From positions 124,001-188,000 of the forward strand of contig MLAV02000003.1 of the NCBI GenBank assembly GCA_001870995.2: 64,000 nucleotides of DNA. Direction: 5' to 3'. Shown here in pieces: positions 62,390 to 64,000 of this stretch; positions within the stretch are counted from its first letter, which is position 1; each line of letters begins with the position of its first letter. This DNA comes from Chitinophaga sp. CB10 (lineage in GTDB: Bacteria; Bacteroidota; Bacteroidia; Chitinophagales; Chitinophagaceae). The position numbers and the translations under genes were made by a program. The notes under the pieces were generated by a model. The model saw only the letters and a program-made list of their open reading frames with translations. It was not told the origin of the DNA and searched no databases.

Positions 62390-64000
62390 TTATTGAATAG
62401 CAGCAGAATCCACCGGTACCATATTGTACAGGCTATCTTCCGCGGCTTGTTCCTGTTTTCTTTTCTCTTCTTTCGCCTTTGCCAGTTTAGCTGCTTCTGT
62501 AGCTACTTCTACCAGTTGCACCAGGCTGTTCCTGTTCTGGTCCCGGAAGTTTAACACTACTTCGCCGCTCTGTACATCGCCGCTGATTGGTTTTGCGGAG
62601 ATGGTCAGGTCTTTCAGGAGGTCTTTGGCTTTGGTTACCACGGCTTTCTCGTCTTCGCCCACGCTGTTCATAGGTACTGCGCTGGCCAGTTTTTCGAAAT
62701 CGAGGTAGCCATAGAGCATGTTCCCTTTCACTTTACCGTTAACGCCTTCCGGCAGTTTGATTTTGCCTTTACCGCCCAGGTATTTATCCAGCAGTACGGA
62801 GTCGGAACCGAGGGTGATGGATTTTTCCGTCAGGGACATGGCTGGCATGGTAGCGCCCATTTCAGGGTTCGCCAGTACGTATTTATCGCCTTCTTTGGTG
62901 AAGATGCCGGACAGCAGCGGGGAAGTCATTACTTTATTGAAAGCTTCCTTGTTGGCCACTTTCATGTTAAAGATCCAGTTGGATTTAGGCTTATCCATTG
63001 TATCACCTTCGAAGTACGGGTTAGGTACGCGTTCCATGTGGAAGTCGGAGGATACATATACCAGCTGGCCATCGAAGGCATTCAGCAGGTCGTCCATGGT
63101 GAGGCCGGATTTCTGGGACAGCATCATATTAACCATACCGTCCATACCAACGGATTTCACGATTTCGCCGATCATGTGGAAATCAAAGGCATAGGCGAGG
63201 AAACCGGTGATATTTTCACCCGGATATTTATCCAGCATGTCCATATCGATTTCACGTTTGCCGTATTTTTTGAAGATTTCCATCATTTGTTTGCCGGCGT
63301 AGCTGTTGGTGTTCATTACCACTTTACCTTTCTCGAAGTTGGCAGTAGCGGTGGTATAGGAACCTTCCATTAGTTTTTTGAAGTTGGCAGGCAGCATGGT
63401 GAGCATACCGCTGTTATAGGTAGCTTCGGAGTTGAAGAACAGGCTGATGTCAGCGTTTTCTTTCAGTAATTTTTTGAAAGGCTCCAGGGAACCGGCGGTT
63501 TCCGCCTCTTTCAGGTGATAGAGGTGATCGGCTTCGGTGAGGAGTACGGCTGCTTCATCCGGCAGTTCCGCAGTAACGTTGGCCACAGGCGTAACATCCG
63601 CTTTGGTGACGCTGTCTACCGGGTAGGCCTCTTCGTCTACGCCTTCTTCCGTATCACCGGCAGCAGGAACGTCCGTAGCGCCGGGCAGTCCACTCAGCTT
63701 GCTGGTAGGCAGCTGGGTGAGGTACAACACGGTTTTGTCATTCCAGGTAATTAACGCGGAATTCTTCTTATCCCACGTATATTTGAAGTCCTTACCGGTT
63801 TTCATTTCGTAGCCGGCGAGGTTGGTTTTCAGGAAATTTTCGAATTTGGCGGCATCTTTCAGGGATGCGGTTGCTTCGATATAGGATTTGTTTTCGCTCA
63901 TCTGTCCTTTGAAGACGAATGAAACGAAGAAGTTGGATGTCAGATCGATACCTGAATTTTTAGCTTCTTCCCAGGATTTGGCATCTTTTGCACTATCGCC
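62390..64000 (-). CDS. DUF4836-family protein, 5' end outside window
   Basis: The frame is open through the right edge, giving at least 536 residues; the start and a likely lipoprotein signal lie beyond. An internal ATG at 63901 is not the real start, because the upstream residues (DAKSWEEAKNSGIDL, NFFVSFVFKGQ) continue the family pattern. It matches the DUF4836 arrangement of the Bacteroidota: repeated alpha/beta units (DAAKFENFLKTNL, ADISLFFNSEA, GFLAYAFDFHMIGEIVKS, FDGQLVYVSSDF) and a terminal Lys/Gln-rich helix (KAKEEKRKQEQAAED). The function is unknown. Confidence 0.85.
   Translation of the reverse strand, partial: GDSAKDAKSWEEAKNSGIDLTSNFFVSFVFKGQMSENKSYIEATASLKDAAKFENFLKTNLAGYEMKTGKDFKYTWDKKNSALITWNDKTVLYLTQLPTSKLSGLPGATDVPAAGDTEEGVDEEAYPVDSVTKADVTPVANVTAELPDEAAVLLTEADHLYHLKEAETAGSLEPFKKLLKENADISLFFNSEATYNSGMLTMLPANFKKLMEGSYTTATANFEKGKVVMNTNSYAGKQMMEIFKKYGKREIDMDMLDKYPGENITGFLAYAFDFHMIGEIVKSVGMDGMVNMMLSQKSGLTMDDLLNAFDGQLVYVSSDFHMERVPNPYFEGDTMDKPKSNWIFNMKVANKEAFNKVMTSPLLSGIFTKEGDKYVLANPEMGATMPAMSLTEKSITLGSDSVLLDKYLGGKGKIKLPEGVNGKVKGNMLYGYLDFEKLASAVPMNSVGEDEKAVVTKAKDLLKDLTISAKPISGDVQSGEVVLNFRDQNRNSLVQLVEVATEAAKLAKAKEEKRKQEQAAEDSLYNMVPVDSAAIQ

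Overview
The window looks like a chromosomal segment from a Bacteroidota, most probably a Chitinophaga-like member of the Chitinophagaceae. Supporting signs are a SusC/SusD pair with its own ECF sigma factor and FecR anti-sigma factor, a type B succinate dehydrogenase, an S46 dipeptidyl peptidase, many lipoproteins and small outer-membrane barrels, and promoters built on the Bacteroidota -7 box TAnnTTTG. Secreted proteins very often carry Gln right after the signal-peptide cut. Genus assignment is inference; no rRNA gene is present. I saw no tRNA, rRNA, CRISPR array, phage gene or insertion sequence.

Layout. 1-9175 (minus strand) is a polysaccharide utilisation locus: sigma factor, FecR, SusC with an STN signalling domain, SusD and a large putative glycoside hydrolase cut by the window edge. 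9300-12384 (minus) is an lptB - GH3-family adenylate-forming enzyme - fabG operon, divergent from metF. 13.7-17.6 kb (minus) holds three small beta-barrel proteins and a TlpA-like thioredoxin lipoprotein-type protein of the secreted class. 17.6-28.7 kb (plus) holds rlmD, an active-looking rhomboid, a rhomboid-like protein without catalytic residues, two tandem membrane-anchored EEP phosphatases, cysS, a type II glutaminyl cyclase homologue, AlkB with a SIR2-like partner, and a DUF4377-META-META protein. 28.7-34.9 kb (minus) holds a TIG lipoprotein, sdhCAB and a DPP7-like peptidase.

35.1-40.0 kb (plus) carries a coiled-coil lipoprotein, rnhB, rpoN, a PAP2-like membrane protein and recA. recA is flanked by two unusual non-coding stretches: upstream, a promoter-terminator unit that may encode a small RNA; downstream, 1 kb of low-complexity DNA with a five-copy ~81-bp G-rich minisatellite containing quadruplex motifs. 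41-51 kb holds typA, an alpha/beta hydrolase, a membrane-anchored patatin, ctaA, a small secreted protein and a NagZ-like/beta-lactamase-like fusion. 51.5-55.6 kb (plus) has adk, obgE, two lipoproteins and a DUF2306 membrane protein. The rest holds a TPR lipoprotein, a small membrane protein, a GNAT, YbaB/EbfC, a geranylgeranyl-reductase-like flavoprotein, a Dabb protein, a small ABC transporter and a DUF4836 protein cut by the right edge.

Most of this is housekeeping. The points I would look at again are the quadruplex minisatellite beside recA, the possible small RNA before recA, the catalytically dead rhomboid paired with a live one, the AlkB/SIR2-like gene pair, and the coincidence of a glutaminyl cyclase with many predicted Gln-terminated exported proteins.
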